Source of the DNA: Rubricella aquisinus
GTDB taxonomy: Bacteria; Pseudomonadota; Alphaproteobacteria; Rhodobacterales; Rhodobacteraceae
NCBI RefSeq assembly: GCF_014199445.1
Contig: NZ_JACIJS010000001.1
Coordinates: 62,001-126,000, forward strand
Direction: 5' to 3'
Length of the DNA: 64,000 nucleotides
A program made the translations under genes and the position numbers. The notes beneath the pieces were generated by a model that did no database searches, had not been told where the DNA came from, and was given only the letters and a program-made list of their open reading frames with translations. How positions within the stretch are numbered: position 1 is the first letter of the stretch; the number at the start of each line of letters is the position of its first letter. Positions 52,486 to 62,246 of the stretch are shown one piece after another.

Positions 52486-53196
52486 TCAGGCGCTCTCAGC
52501 AGCGGCTTCCTTAGCCTTGATGGCCTTGTAGGCGTCACACAGGATGACCACACCAACGGCTGACAGGAAATAGCCGAGCACCCCGCCTATAAACGCGAAA
52601 ATGAGCTCAATGAGCGTCGTATCCCCAATGGCAACAGAACTGAACTGTCCCTCAAGAAAGGACTGGATGAAGACGAGCAGAAGCAACACAAACACAACCA
52701 ATAAAAATGTTGGCAACATCCAGATCAACATTGGCTTCAGTATCAACCAGAAATTCTGCCGGCCCCGGCGAATTGCAGCAGAGATGGATTTATCTCCGTC
52801 CAAAACGATCGCTGGAAAAACAGTTCCGGCAACAATGAACATGAGGAGCGAAATCGCTATCGCATAGCCGATAAATAGACCAACACTTCCCACTAATTGC
52901 CCAATGACGAAAAACAGAATAAGAATTACAAATAAAAATAGAAATAGGCCCATATACCTTATCAAAAACGCACTGGCTAATTTTGGATCAAATTTGGAAA
53001 GACTAGAATCGGATAGATATTTCAAGTGTATACTCAGAATCACATAGCTTGATATGATCAGGTAAGGGACCATATTCACAAAATCGGACGCTTCAAAAAA
53101 GAGATTGAGGGCCTCAACGAACACAAAACCCCCGCCATAGATCAAAACAATATTCCGAAAACTCGATTTGTATAGATTAATTGCTTTTCTGAACAT
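52486..53196 (-). CDS. AT-rich multi-spanning membrane protein, unrecognised
   Basis: The 236-aa product (ATG 53196) has about six hydrophobic segments with very Ile/Phe/Leu/Val-rich helices ([38 protein letters not shown]) and an Ala/Glu-rich tail ([10 protein letters not shown]). Codon use is unlike the neighbours, with many A/T third positions and runs such as ACAAATAAAAATAG. This suggests recent transfer. The general shape recalls glycerophosphoryl-diester-phosphodiesterase-type or DUF975-like membrane domains, but I cannot assign it. An ATGTTC start follows no strong ribosome site. Confidence 0.72.
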   Translation of the reverse strand: MFRKAINLYKSSFRNIVLIYGGGFVFVEALNLFFEASDFVNMVPYLIISSYVILSIHLKYLSDSSLSKFDPKLASAFLIRYMGLFLFLFVILILFFVIGQLVGSVGLFIGYAIAISLLMFIVAGTVFPAIVLDGDKSISAAIRRGRQNFWLILKPMLIWMLPTFLLVVFVLLLLVFIQSFLEGQFSSVAIGDTTLIELIFAFIGGVLGYFLSAVGVVILCDAYKAIKAKEAAAESA

Positions 53197-53502
53197 AATA
53201 CATCGCAAATTACTGATAATCTTAGGTCAGATTAAGCAAATAAAATTTTGCTTGTAAAGCCGCGTTGTCACCGACAGCAGCACCCCGCCCATCAGCCCAA
53301 AAGCGCGCGCCTGCGATACAACGCAACGTCGCGCACCTTTGCGTTGCAGCAAAGATGCGGTATTGCGCTAGACAAAGGGTACAACCGCACGATTCCGCGA
53401 GTGTATTCAATAGTATACATCGGCCCCACGCAGGTGCAACGGGCCGCTTTCCTTCCGGGCAAATGCCCGTTTGCGTAACTCATGACGAGGAGGCCCGACC
53501 AC

Positions 53503-55074
53503 ATGATCATAGGCGCACCAAAAGAGATCGCACCGGGGGAGGCGCGCGTCGCCCTGACCCCGGCAAGTGCGACACAGCTTCAGAAACTTGGATATGAATG
53601 CATCGTGCAATCCGGCGCAGGCGAAGCCGCCCGGTTCAGCGATGCCGATTATGAAGCCGCAGGCGTCAAGGTCGTGAAAACGGCTGCAACCCTTTGGAAA
53701 ACCGCTGATATCGTCGTGAAGGTCCGTGGCCCCGAGGCGAAAGAGGTCAAGAGCATTCGCGAAGGCCAGACGGTCATCTCCATGTTCTGGCCCGCGCAAA
53801 ACGGCGACATGCTCAAGGAGCTGGCCGATAAGGGCGCCAACGTGATCGCGATGGATATGGTCCCCCGGATCTCCCGCGCGCAAAAGATGGACGCGCTGTC
53901 GTCGATGGCGAATATCGCGGGCTATCGCGCGGTGATCGAGGCGGGCAATAACTTTGGCCGCTTCTTTACCGGGCAGATCACGGCGGCGGGCAAGGTGCCC
54001 CCGGCGAAGGTTCTGGTTGTGGGCGCGGGCGTCGCTGGATTGGCCGCAATCGGCACGGCAACGTCGCTTGGCGCGATTACTTATGCCTTTGACGTGCGGC
54101 CTGAAGTCGCGGAGCAGATCGAATCCATGGGTGCCGAATTCGTGTTCCTCGATTTCGATGAAGAACAGACCGACGGCGCAGAGACGGGCGGATATGCCGC
54201 CCCCTCCTCCCCCGAGTTCCGCGAAAAGCAGCTTGAGAAATTCCGCGAGCTTGCACCGGAGATCGACATCGTCATCACCACCGCGCTGATCCCCGGCCGC
54301 GACGCGCCCAAGCTCTGGCTTGAGGATATGGTCGCCGCGATGAAGCCCGGCTCCGTCGTCGTTGACCTTGCCGCAGAAAAGGGCGGCAACTGTGATCTGA
54401 CGGTTGAGGGCGAGATCGTGGAGAGCGCCAATGGCGTGAAGGTCATCGGCTACACCGATTTCCCGAGCCGCATGGCCACCCAATCCTCCACGCTTTATGC
54501 CACCAACATCCGGCACATGATGGATGACCTGACCCCCGAGAAGGACGGCCAGATCAACATCAACATGGAAGATGACGTGATCCGGGGCGCGACAGCGGCC
54601 CATGCCGGTGCTGTCACCTTCCCACCGCCCCCGCCCAAGACAAAGGCCATCGCGGCGGTCAAAAAGGAAAAGGTGAAAGAGAAAACGCCAGAGGAAAAGC
54701 GCGCCGAAGAACAAGCCGCGTTCAAGGCGCAGACCAAAAACCAGGTGACCCTGCTGGGCGCCATGGCTGCCGTGACGCTCCTGATGGGGATGATCACACC
54801 GCCGAGCTTCATGCAGCACTTCATCGTGTTCGTTCTGTCCGTCTTTATCGGGTTCCAGGTGATCTGGAATGTGAGCCACTCGCTCCACACCCCGTTGATG
54901 GCGATCACCAACGCGATCTCGTCGATCATCATTCTGGGCGCGCTGATGCAGATCGGTTCTGGATCGGGGCTTGTCATTTTCCTCGCGGCGGCTGCCGTGT
55001 TCATGACCGGCATCAACATTTTTGGCGGCTTCCTCGTGACACGGCGCATGCTCGCCATGTTCCAGAAATCGTAA
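53503..55074 (+). CDS. pntA: NAD(P) transhydrogenase subunit alpha
   Basis: This 523-aa subunit of the proton-translocating transhydrogenase carries the NAD(H)-binding domain I (residues 1-380, beginning MIIGAPKEIAPGEARVALTP, with VLVVGAGVAGLAAIGTA near residue 170 and the RQD-type loop region) and, after a charged linker rich in Lys/Glu (KAIAAVKKEKVKEKTPEEKRAEEQ), four transmembrane helices. I chose ATG 53503 with GAGGAGG upstream over ATG 53482. The 306-base spacer 53197-53502 upstream is mostly featureless and should hold divergent promoters. Confidence 0.96.
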   Translation: MIIGAPKEIAPGEARVALTPASATQLQKLGYECIVQSGAGEAARFSDADYEAAGVKVVKTAATLWKTADIVVKVRGPEAKEVKSIREGQTVISMFWPAQNGDMLKELADKGANVIAMDMVPRISRAQKMDALSSMANIAGYRAVIEAGNNFGRFFTGQITAAGKVPPAKVLVVGAGVAGLAAIGTATSLGAITYAFDVRPEVAEQIESMGAEFVFLDFDEEQTDGAETGGYAAPSSPEFREKQLEKFRELAPEIDIVITTALIPGRDAPKLWLEDMVAAMKPGSVVVDLAAEKGGNCDLTVEGEIVESANGVKVIGYTDFPSRMATQSSTLYATNIRHMMDDLTPEKDGQININMEDDVIRGATAAHAGAVTFPPPPPKTKAIAAVKKEKVKEKTPEEKRAEEQAAFKAQTKNQVTLLGAMAAVTLLMGMITPPSFMQHFIVFVLSVFIGFQVIWNVSHSLHTPLMAITNAISSIIILGALMQIGSGSGLVIFLAAAAVFMTGINIFGGFLVTRRMLAMFQKS

Positions 55075-55089
55075 GTAGGGGTAGGGACA

Positions 55090-56523
55090 ATGGAATTCGG
55101 ATTTACAACAGCGGCCTATGTCGTCGCGGCTGTCCTCTTTATCCTTAGCCTTGGTGGCTTGTCTGGACAGGAAAGCGCAAAACGCGCCGTTTGGTATGGC
55201 ATCGTCGGGATGGGATTGGCCGTTGTGGCCACGCTCATCGGCCCCGGCACGGGCATGGCGGGCGCGTCGATCATCCTGATCGCGCTTGGTGGGGCGATTG
55301 GCTATCAGCTTGCCATGCGGGTGCAGATGACCCAAATGCCCGAGCTTGTCGCCGCGATGCACTCCCTCGTGGGTCTTGCGGCGGTGTTCGTGGGCTTTAT
55401 CGCGCATATCGAACTGGGCCGCGTCATGGCCATGGATGTGGAGGGGCGCGCCGCACTTGAAGGCTTCGCAGCCCTCTTGTCCAAGAAGGATGCGCTGGAG
55501 GTCAACATCCTGCGGATCGAGCTGTTCCTTGGTATCTTCATCGGGGCCGTGACCTTCACGGGCTCCGTGATTGCCTATGGCAAACTGGCGGGCAAGGTGA
55601 ACACCGCCGCGAAAAAGCTGCCCGGCGGGCATATGCTCAACGCGGGTGCGGCGATCATTTCGCTGTTCTGTCTTGCGGCCTATTTCAACGGTGGCGGGGC
55701 GTTCCCGCTGATCGTGATGACGATCTGTGCGCTGTTCATCGGCTATCACCTCATCATGGGGATCGGTGGCGCGGATATGCCGGTCGTTGTGTCGATGCTC
55801 AACAGCTATTCCGGCTGGGCGGCGGCGGCGATCGGCTTCTCGCTGGGCAATGACCTTCTGATTGTTGTGGGCGCGCTGGTCGGCTCCTCCGGGGCGATCC
55901 TGTCCTACATCATGTGTAAGGCGATGAACCGCTCCTTTATCTCTGTGATCCTTGGTGGGTTCGGCGCGGTCGCATCCACCCAGCAGGAGATCGACGGAGA
56001 GATGGTCGCGACCGATACCGATGTCGTGGCCTCTGCCGTGGAGGAAGCGGACAACATCATCATCGTGCCGGGCTATGGCCTTGCCGTGGCACAGGCACAA
56101 AGCTCCGTCTCGGAACTGACCAAGCGTCTGCGGGCCAAGGGCAAGAATGTCCGCTTCGCGATCCACCCCGTCGCGGGCCGCCTGCCCGGCCACATGAACG
56201 TGCTCTTGGCGGAGGCGAAGGTGCCTTACGACATCGTGCTGGAAATGGATGAGATCAACGAAGACTTCCCCGACACGGACGTGGTGTTCGTCATCGGCGC
56301 GAATGACATCGTGAACCCTGCCGCCCAAGAGGATCCCGGCTCCCCCATCGCGGGCATGCCCGTGCTGGAGGTCTGGAAAGCCAAGCAGGTGTTCATCTCC
56401 AAGCGGGGGTCCGGCACCGGCTATTCCGGGATCGAGAACCCGCTCTTTTACAAAGAGAACAGCCGCATGTGGTATGGCGATGCAAAGGCATCCCTAGATG
56501 CGCTGCTTGGACGAATCAGCTAA
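55090..56523 (+). CDS. pntB: NAD(P) transhydrogenase subunit beta
   Basis: This 477-aa subunit has nine or so N-terminal transmembrane helices and a C-terminal NADP(H)-binding domain III ([75 protein letters not shown]). With PntA it converts NADH plus NADP+ using the proton gradient, supplying NADPH for biosynthesis. It begins 15 bases after pntA and ends at a strong terminator. Confidence 0.98.
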   Translation: MEFGFTTAAYVVAAVLFILSLGGLSGQESAKRAVWYGIVGMGLAVVATLIGPGTGMAGASIILIALGGAIGYQLAMRVQMTQMPELVAAMHSLVGLAAVFVGFIAHIELGRVMAMDVEGRAALEGFAALLSKKDALEVNILRIELFLGIFIGAVTFTGSVIAYGKLAGKVNTAAKKLPGGHMLNAGAAIISLFCLAAYFNGGGAFPLIVMTICALFIGYHLIMGIGGADMPVVVSMLNSYSGWAAAAIGFSLGNDLLIVVGALVGSSGAILSYIMCKAMNRSFISVILGGFGAVASTQQEIDGEMVATDTDVVASAVEEADNIIIVPGYGLAVAQAQSSVSELTKRLRAKGKNVRFAIHPVAGRLPGHMNVLLAEAKVPYDIVLEMDEINEDFPDTDVVFVIGANDIVNPAAQEDPGSPIAGMPVLEVWKAKQVFISKRGSGTGYSGIENPLFYKENSRMWYGDAKASLDALLGRIS

Positions 56524-56551
56524 CGCCCCTCTCACGAGGATCAACGACCAG

Positions 56552-56581
56552 AATGCGCCGCCTCACCGCGGCGCATTTTTT
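56552..56581 (+). terminator. Intrinsic terminator of pntAB
   Basis: AATGCGCCGC and GCGGCGCATT form a perfect 10-bp stem with a 6-base loop followed by TTTT, 28 bases after the pntB stop. The rest of the spacer to 56825 is AT-richer and shows no other gene. Confidence 0.93.
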
Positions 56582-56825
56582 CGTTTCCGGTCTGTGGAAA
56601 CCTCACTCCACAAATCTGCACATTTTGCATAACCCACACCCGCGAAAGTTGTAAGTTTCAGAAATTCGCAACCTTGAATATTATTTACCGTGAAAAACTG
56701 ACCTGCGCGTAAGTTTGCCTTTTTTCAGTCACAATCTTGATTAATTCCGAGGCACATCACAGGCGCGTGAGGTGGCCGGCACGTCGTTTATGGGGGTGGC
56801 CAAGGGCAATGATAGGGTGACAAAA

Positions 56826-57755
56826 ATGGTAATTTCTCGACTAGGCAAGGCGGCTGCGGCCGCTCTTTTAATCTGCACCGTCCCGTTTGCGGGCGCTTCG
56901 GCTCAGTCCCTCAGCGTTGACGCACAAGCGATCGAAATTCTGGATCGTGCCGGCTACCAGCGTGCGCTGGTGGAACGCATGGTTGCCCATTCCTGCCACA
57001 TCAATATCGGGGCGCATTCTGGCGATGTTGAGCGGATGCAGCGCGACATCGCGAAATTCGAAGCAACACTCGACTTGATCCGCAATGGGGAGGGGGACAT
57101 CCCCGCCGTGCGCGCGCCGCGCCCGCTCCACTATTTCAAGGATGTGGAAGAGCAGTGGGTGGTCCTGTCCAACTACGCGCGCTACAGCACCCGTGGCGAA
57201 ATGCCGGATGCGTATCTGAGCGGCCTCGTGAATGCAGAGCCTGCCCTGCTTGAGCCGCTTGAGAAATTCGTGGGCGCGCTTGTCCGGGTCTATGGCGTGG
57301 GGCGCCTGACCCCGTTCGAGACGAACACGATGAACAACCTCGCGCGGATGCGGATGCTCGCCAACAAGGTGGCGCTCGCGCATTGCAAGATGGCCAGCCC
57401 GGCATTCGACGCGGCAGCCGCGCGCGATATGCTTGAGAACACGCTCGACTTTCTCGATCAGTCGATTGACCTCGCGGTGCGCGGCAGCGACGACGCGCGT
57501 GTCATCGCTGCATCTGGCACCACGCTTGATGCCATCCAGTGCATCCGCGACGATTTCGACCTTGCGCGGGCGCAACTTGCCACCGCGCTCAACACTGGCG
57601 CGGCGGATGCCGACGATGTGGACCGCACGGCCGATCTTCTGCTCAAGATCGAGTTCGATGCGAACGCTGCCCTGAAAGCCTATGAAGCAACATTGCTCGG
57701 GCAGGAACCAAAGTTTGAAAGCTGCGCAACGGTGGAGGTCGCCCGCGCAAGCTGA
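56826..57755 (+). CDS. Secreted protein with PilJ-N-like sensor helices, function unknown
   Basis: The 309-aa product has a signal peptide (MVISRLGKAAAAALLICTVPFAGASAQ). The mature part is all-helical and contains two segments of the pattern AGYQRALVERMVAHSCHI and NNLARMRMLANKVALAHCKM. These recall the R-M-L-(S/A)-x-(R/K)-(M/V) helices of the PilJ-type chemoreceptor N-terminal domain, with conserved Cys residues after each. There is no transmembrane or signalling domain, so it may be a free periplasmic sensor-like or binding protein. I chose ATG 56826 just before the signal peptide; GTG 56817 is possible. Confidence 0.68.
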   Translation: MVISRLGKAAAAALLICTVPFAGASAQSLSVDAQAIEILDRAGYQRALVERMVAHSCHINIGAHSGDVERMQRDIAKFEATLDLIRNGEGDIPAVRAPRPLHYFKDVEEQWVVLSNYARYSTRGEMPDAYLSGLVNAEPALLEPLEKFVGALVRVYGVGRLTPFETNTMNNLARMRMLANKVALAHCKMASPAFDAAAARDMLENTLDFLDQSIDLAVRGSDDARVIAASGTTLDAIQCIRDDFDLARAQLATALNTGAADADDVDRTADLLLKIEFDANAALKAYEATLLGQEPKFESCATVEVARAS

Positions 57756-57803
57756 TCAGAGGGGTCCAAATTGGGGGCAGCGACGGCCGCGCGATCTGGG
57801 GGG

Positions 57804-59156
57804 TTAGATCGCGCGGCTGTTTGCCGTTTTGGTGGCATCGGCATAGGCGTCGAACGTCTCCGCAATCAGGCGGGTCATGACCCGGGCCTCCGGCGCGATT
57901 GTCAGAACACCATCGGTGAACGTCACGGCAAAGGGCCAGCGCTGCGCCACTTCCGCAGCCTCCGCCATGAGGGCCGTGACCGGCATCCGCATCTCCGCCG
58001 ACAGGGCCGCGAAATCGAGCCGGAAGTCACACATCAGGCACTCAATCGCCCGCGCGCGCAGCCTGTCATCCGCTGACAGGGCAAGACCGCGCATCACGGG
58101 CAATTGCCCGGCCTTCACCCGCTCGGCCCAAGCCGGGGTCGCGGGCGCATTCTGCCCATATCCCCCCGGAAGCCGAGAGATCGACGACGCGCCAAGCCCG
58201 ATCAGCGCGCCCATCGTATCATCCGTATAGCCCTGAAAATTCCGCCGCAACGTGCCACCTGCCGCCGCGCGGGCCAGCCCGTCTCCCGGCTTTGCGAAAT
58301 GGTCGATGCCGATCGGCACATATCCAGCGGCGGTCAGCCGATCCGCGCTCAACTCCGCCATGGCGAGCCGCGTTTGCGGATCCGGGAGCGTGTCCTCCGG
58401 GATCACCCGCTGCCGCTTCGACATCCATGGCACATGGGCATAGCCATAAAGCGCGATCCGCTCCGGCCCCAGATCAATGATCTGATCGAGCGTCGCGCCA
58501 AGGCTGTCCATGGTTTGGCGCGGCAGGCCGTACACCAGATCGGCGTTCATGCTCGTCACGCCATGCTCCCGCAGATAGCGCATCGCGTGGGTCGTCTCCT
58601 CCACGCTTTGCAGACGGCCAATGGTCTCCTGCACCGGCAGCGCGAAATCCTGCACCCCGACAGAGCCGCGATTGAGCCCCGCTGCAATCAGCGCATCAAG
58701 TTTCGCGTCATCGACACAGGCCGGGTCAATCTCCACCGAAAATTCGCCGTCTGGCTCAAAAGGAAGCGCTGCGCGCAGCATCCCGCTCAATGCTGCGATC
58801 TGCGCGGGCGTCAGGATCGTGGGCGTCCCGCCGCCCCAATGCATCCGCCCCACGGTCACGCCGTCAGGCAGCGCTTGCGCCAGCATCGCGATCTCCTGCT
58901 CCAATGTCTCAAGATAGGCGATCACGGGGCCCGCGCTGTTCACACCCTGCGTGCGGCAGGCGCAGAAATAGCAAAGCCGCTCACAAAACGGGATATGCAC
59001 ATAAAGGGAGATTGGCCCCGCGGGCAAATCTGCCAGCCAGCCGCGATAAGTGTCCTCGGACACCGCACCAAAATGATTGGCCGCGGGATAGCTGGTATAG
59101 CGCGGCACGGATCGGTCGAAGAGGCCCGCTTGGGCAAAGGCATGTTTCTGTGTCAT
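57804..59156 (-). CDS. hemN: Oxygen-independent coproporphyrinogen III oxidase (radical SAM)
   Basis: HemN (450 aa) converts coproporphyrinogen III to protoporphyrinogen IX under low oxygen. The radical-SAM cluster motif HIPFCERLCYFCAC is at residues 54-67, and RYTSYPAANHF near the N-terminus is the substrate-region signature. GGGTPTILTP follows near residue 108. An FNR-type box is centred about 41 bases upstream of the ATG. It complements hemE in this window for haem and bacteriochlorophyll supply. Confidence 0.95.
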   Translation of the reverse strand: MTQKHAFAQAGLFDRSVPRYTSYPAANHFGAVSEDTYRGWLADLPAGPISLYVHIPFCERLCYFCACRTQGVNSAGPVIAYLETLEQEIAMLAQALPDGVTVGRMHWGGGTPTILTPAQIAALSGMLRAALPFEPDGEFSVEIDPACVDDAKLDALIAAGLNRGSVGVQDFALPVQETIGRLQSVEETTHAMRYLREHGVTSMNADLVYGLPRQTMDSLGATLDQIIDLGPERIALYGYAHVPWMSKRQRVIPEDTLPDPQTRLAMAELSADRLTAAGYVPIGIDHFAKPGDGLARAAAGGTLRRNFQGYTDDTMGALIGLGASSISRLPGGYGQNAPATPAWAERVKAGQLPVMRGLALSADDRLRARAIECLMCDFRLDFAALSAEMRMPVTALMAEAAEVAQRWPFAVTFTDGVLTIAPEARVMTRLIAETFDAYADATKTANSRAI

Positions 59157-59190
59157 GTTTCATCCGTGCCATGACCCAGCGCCCCTTTCG

Positions 59191-59204
59191 TTGACGCAGA
59201 TCAA
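59191..59204 (-). promoter_or_regulatory. FNR/FnrL-type box upstream of hemN
   Basis: Read on the minus strand, TTGATCTGCGTCAA fits TTGAT-N4-(A/G)TCAA. It lies 35-48 bases before the hemN start and overlaps the pth stop. FnrL is known to activate hemN/hemZ genes in Rhodobacter when oxygen falls. Confidence 0.75.
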
Positions 59205-59884
59205 CGCCGCGAAAAATGTGCCTTGAGCCGATCAAGCGGGGAGGCAGGTGGCTCTGGCGCGGCCTCGGGGGCCTCTGGTGCGGAGGGCTGCGGTTTGGGC
59301 GCGGGTTTGGGGCGTTGCGGCACGACGCGGCGCGCGACCGCATTCATAAAGCCCGCGTCATCCCCCGCGGCCAGATCAGCCGCCCCATCCGACACACCGC
59401 GCAGCACATCATCAAGCCAGTCCTGATCCGCCTTGGCAAAATCCCCCAGAACATAGCCCGACACGCGATCCTTATGCCCCGGATGCCCGATGCCGAGCCG
59501 CACCCGCGCGTAATCCGGGCTGATATGCTGATGGGTAGAGCGCAGCCCGTTATGCCCCGCATGTCCGCCGCCATGCTTGACGCGCACTTTGCCGGGGGCA
59601 AGGTCCAACTCGTCATGGAACACGACAACATCTTCTGAGGTCAGTTTATAAAACCGCATCGCCTCTCCGATGGATTGGCCGGACAGGTTCATGAACGTGG
59701 CAGGTTTCAGGAGGATGATCTTTTCCAAGCCGAGCCGCCCTTCTGTCACCTGCCCCTGAAACTTCGCGCGCCACGGGGCAAAGCCGTGATCCCCCGCGAT
59801 CCGGTCCACGGCCATAAAGCCGATATTGTGCCGGTTGCCCGCGTATTTCGCGCCGGGATTTCCCAGCCCTGCAAAGAGTTTCAT
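59201..59884 (-). CDS. pth: Peptidyl-tRNA hydrolase
   Basis: This 227-aa enzyme recycles peptidyl-tRNA. It begins MKLFAGLGNPGAKYAGNRHNIGFMAVD, containing the catalytic His20 and Asn10; KPATFMNLSGQSIGEAM and DELDLAPGKVRVKHGGGHAGHNGLRS are the other conserved segments. A Pro/Ala-rich C-terminal extension of about 35 residues is common in Rhodobacteraceae. It lies downstream of rplY, separated by a terminator-like hairpin. Confidence 0.96.
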   Translation of the reverse strand: MKLFAGLGNPGAKYAGNRHNIGFMAVDRIAGDHGFAPWRAKFQGQVTEGRLGLEKIILLKPATFMNLSGQSIGEAMRFYKLTSEDVVVFHDELDLAPGKVRVKHGGGHAGHNGLRSTHQHISPDYARVRLGIGHPGHKDRVSGYVLGDFAKADQDWLDDVLRGVSDGAADLAAGDDAGFMNAVARRVVPQRPKPAPKPQPSAPEAPEAAPEPPASPLDRLKAHFSRR

Positions 59885-59918
59885 GGCGTGCCCTCCTGCC
59901 CCCGCTATAGCGCAAATG

Positions 59919-59951
59919 AAAAGGGCCGCGCCACTTTATGTGGTGCGGCCC
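59919..59951 (-). terminator. Intrinsic terminator after rplY
   Basis: On the minus strand GGGCCGCACCAC pairs with GTGGCGCGGCCC (one wobble) around a 5-base loop and is followed by TTTTC. It lies 25 bases after rplY and ends 34 bases before the pth start, so pth may be expressed partly by read-through. Confidence 0.8.
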
Positions 59952-59976
59952 CTCCCGATTGGATGGACGGAGAGGA

Positions 59977-60609
59977 TTATTCCTCTGCGGCCGCGTCCTC
60001 GTCGCCGCCTTCGGCGTCGTCCTCGTCATCCGCGGCCCGGAGGCTCGACGGAGCGGAGATGTTGGCGATCACGAAGTCACGGTCGGTGATCATCGGGCGC
60101 GAACCTGCCGGCAGGTCGATATCGGAGATGTTGATGACATCGCCCACATTGACGTTCGCCAGATCGGCAACGATCGTCTCGGGGATGTTGCCTGCGGTCA
60201 CTTTCAGCTCAACTTCGTTGCGCACCACGGTCAACACGCCGCCCTTTTTGAGGCCGGGGCAGGTGTCTTCATTGGCGAACTCAACCGGGATGTAGAGGTT
60301 GATGCGCGACTTCGCGGAGAGGCGGAGGAAATCGACATGGGTCGGCAAATCCTTGACCACATCGCGCTGCACTGCGCGGCAGATCACGGTCTCTTCCTTA
60401 CCATCGACCTTGATCTTCAGAAGCGTGGACATGAATTTGCCCTTCTTCAGAAGCTTCAGAAGCTCGTTGAATTTCACATTGATCGGCTGCGGATCTGTGC
60501 CGCCACCGTAGATAACGCCGGGGATCAGCCCCTCACGTCGCGCAGCCCGGGCAGCCCCTTTGCCGGTGCCTTCGCGCGACGTGGCGTCGAGAGAATTGGT
60601 CGATGCCAT
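59977..60609 (-). CDS. rplY: Ribosomal protein bL25 (long, Ctc-type)
   Basis: This 210-aa 5S-rRNA-binding protein has an N-terminal L25 domain ([28 protein letters not shown]), the TL5/Ctc beta domain (VPVEF-like [20 protein letters not shown]) and a very acidic C-terminal tail ([17 protein letters not shown]). ATG 60609 gives [11 protein letters not shown]; the frame extends further upstream without support. Confidence 0.95.
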   Translation of the reverse strand: MASTNSLDATSREGTGKGAARAARREGLIPGVIYGGGTDPQPINVKFNELLKLLKKGKFMSTLLKIKVDGKEETVICRAVQRDVVKDLPTHVDFLRLSAKSRINLYIPVEFANEDTCPGLKKGGVLTVVRNEVELKVTAGNIPETIVADLANVNVGDVINISDIDLPAGSRPMITDRDFVIANISAPSSLRAADDEDDAEGGDEDAAAEE

Positions 60610-60716
60610 TGTCTTGCTCCATAAATCAGGTTTATCGCTGCGAGGATCCTCCAGGGGTGTAAGCACCCGCAACGCGCGCGGTATAGAGGATTGGGCACGG
60701 GTGTCAATGCAAAGGC

Positions 60717-60831
60717 GGCTCCCGCCCGTCGTTCAGTCGCTTGCGCTCCTTCCTCCCGTTGGGGTGAGGGCGAGAGACAAACGCTGCGGGGCAGCGTTTG
60801 CGCCCGAACGCGCGGAATGGAATGAAGCGCG
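60717..60831. repeat. Repeat family C, inverted full copy
   Basis: About 115 bases starting GCTCCCGCCCGTCGTTCAGT, the reverse complement of 36311-36422 with a few changes. It includes the AAACGCTGC/GCAGCGTTT hairpin near 60779-60799. Confidence 0.85.
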
Positions 60832-60856
60832 GGGAACCGCGCCGCGCCTTTCGGCA

Positions 60857-61031
60857 CGGCGATGCCTCCGGCAGGGTATATTTGAAGAAAGTGAATTGAA
60901 AACACCCTGCCTCACGATCGGAGACAGGGTGCCTTTCACTTTCACGTTCATCGGCGTCCCCGCCTGTACCGTGGGGCTATTCCAAACCCAAAATCGTTTC
61001 ACTTTCCTTAAATATACCCCGCCGGAGGCAT
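60857..61031. repeat. Two gene-end repeats of family A in opposite orientation
   Basis: A plus-orientation copy lies at 60857-60899 (GATGCCTCCGGCAGGG then TATATTTGAAGAAAGTG) and a minus-orientation copy at 61002-61031 (ACCCCGCCGGAGGCAT). Between them is a CACCCTG/CAGGGTG hairpin (60903-60931). Together with family C they fill most of the 444-base spacer 60610-61053 between ychF (stop 61054) and rplY. Confidence 0.75.
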
Positions 61032-61053
61032 AAAAGTATCTGAGAGACCGCAA

Positions 61054-62151
61054 TCAGGTGTTGAACAGGAAGTGCAGCACATCCCCGTCCGCCACGGTGT
61101 AGGCTTTGCCTTCCGCGCGCATTTTACCGGCTTCCTTTGCACCCGTTTCGCCGTTGAACGCGATATAATCGTCATAAGCGATGGTCTCCGCGCGAATAAA
61201 GCCGCGCTCAAAGTCGCCATGGATCACGCCCGCGGCTTGCGGTGCTTTGGTGCCTGCGGGGATCGTCCAGGCCCGCGCCTCTTTCGGGCCGACGGTGAAA
61301 TAAGTGCGCAAATCGAGCAATTCGTAGCCCGCGCGGATCAGCCGGTCGAGACCCGCTTCCTCCAATTCCAGATCGGTGAGGAATTCGCTGCGCTCCTCAT
61401 CGTCAAGCTGGGCAATCTCCTCTTCAATCGCCGCAGAGATCACGACAGACAGCGCGCCTTGCTCTGCTGCCATGGCCGCGACCTTTTCGGACAGGGCATT
61501 GCCAGTAGCCGCCGCACTTTCCTCGACATTACAGACATAGAGCACCGGTTTTGCGGTCAAAAGCTGAAGCATGTTCCATGCTTTGCGCTCCTCATCGGAA
61601 ATCTCGACCATGCGGGCAGGTTTGCCTTCCTCCAGCAGGGCTTGCGCGCGGGACAGCAGCTCCTCCTGCTCTTTCGCGTCCTTATCGCCGCCGCGGATCT
61701 TGCGCTGGAGGTTCGCGCGCCGCCGCTCCACGCTATCAAGATCGGCAAGGATCAATTCCGTCTCGATCGTTTCCGCGTCGGAGATCGGATCGACGCGGCC
61801 ATCCACATGGGTCACGTCGTCATCCTCAAAACAGCGCAGCACATGGGCGATGGCATCGGTTTCGCGGATATTGGCGAGGAACTGATTGCCCAGCCCCTCC
61901 CCCCGGCTCGCCCCTTTCACAAGGCCCGCAATATCGACAAACGTCAGGCGCGTGGGAATGATCTGCTTGGATTTCGCGATTGCAGCGAGTTTATCGAGCC
62001 GCGCATCGGGCACTGACACATCGCCCACATTCGGCTCAATCGTGCAGAACGGGAAATTCGCCGCCTGTGCCGCCGCCGTGCGGGTGAGCGCGTTGAACAG
62101 AGTGGATTTGCCCACATTCGGCAGGCCGACGATACCGCATTTGAAACCCAT
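61054..62151 (-). CDS. ychF: Redox-regulated ribosome-binding ATPase YchF
   Basis: This 365-aa Obg-family protein begins [22 protein letters not shown] (P-loop), with [24 protein letters not shown], a central coiled-coil insertion (residues 135-200) and a C-terminal TGS-like domain ending [17 protein letters not shown]. The adenine-specific NVEES replaces the GTPase NKxD, as expected for YchF. Confidence 0.97.
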   Translation of the reverse strand: MGFKCGIVGLPNVGKSTLFNALTRTAAAQAANFPFCTIEPNVGDVSVPDARLDKLAAIAKSKQIIPTRLTFVDIAGLVKGASRGEGLGNQFLANIRETDAIAHVLRCFEDDDVTHVDGRVDPISDAETIETELILADLDSVERRRANLQRKIRGGDKDAKEQEELLSRAQALLEEGKPARMVEISDEERKAWNMLQLLTAKPVLYVCNVEESAAATGNALSEKVAAMAAEQGALSVVISAAIEEEIAQLDDEERSEFLTDLELEEAGLDRLIRAGYELLDLRTYFTVGPKEARAWTIPAGTKAPQAAGVIHGDFERGFIRAETIAYDDYIAFNGETGAKEAGKMRAEGKAYTVADGDVLHFLFNT

Positions 62152-62246
62152 AGCCGGGGCGCTCCGATCTTAATTGAGACAGTCGCGCTTCCTTAGTGGG
62201 GCAAAGGGGGGTGGGTCAAGCAACCGGGTGTGCTATCTATGTCCCC

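Noticed and set aside
53407-56328. 973-codon minus-strand open frame
   Set aside because: It is the complement of pntA and pntB and has the His/Arg/Asp-rich composition of an antisense frame.
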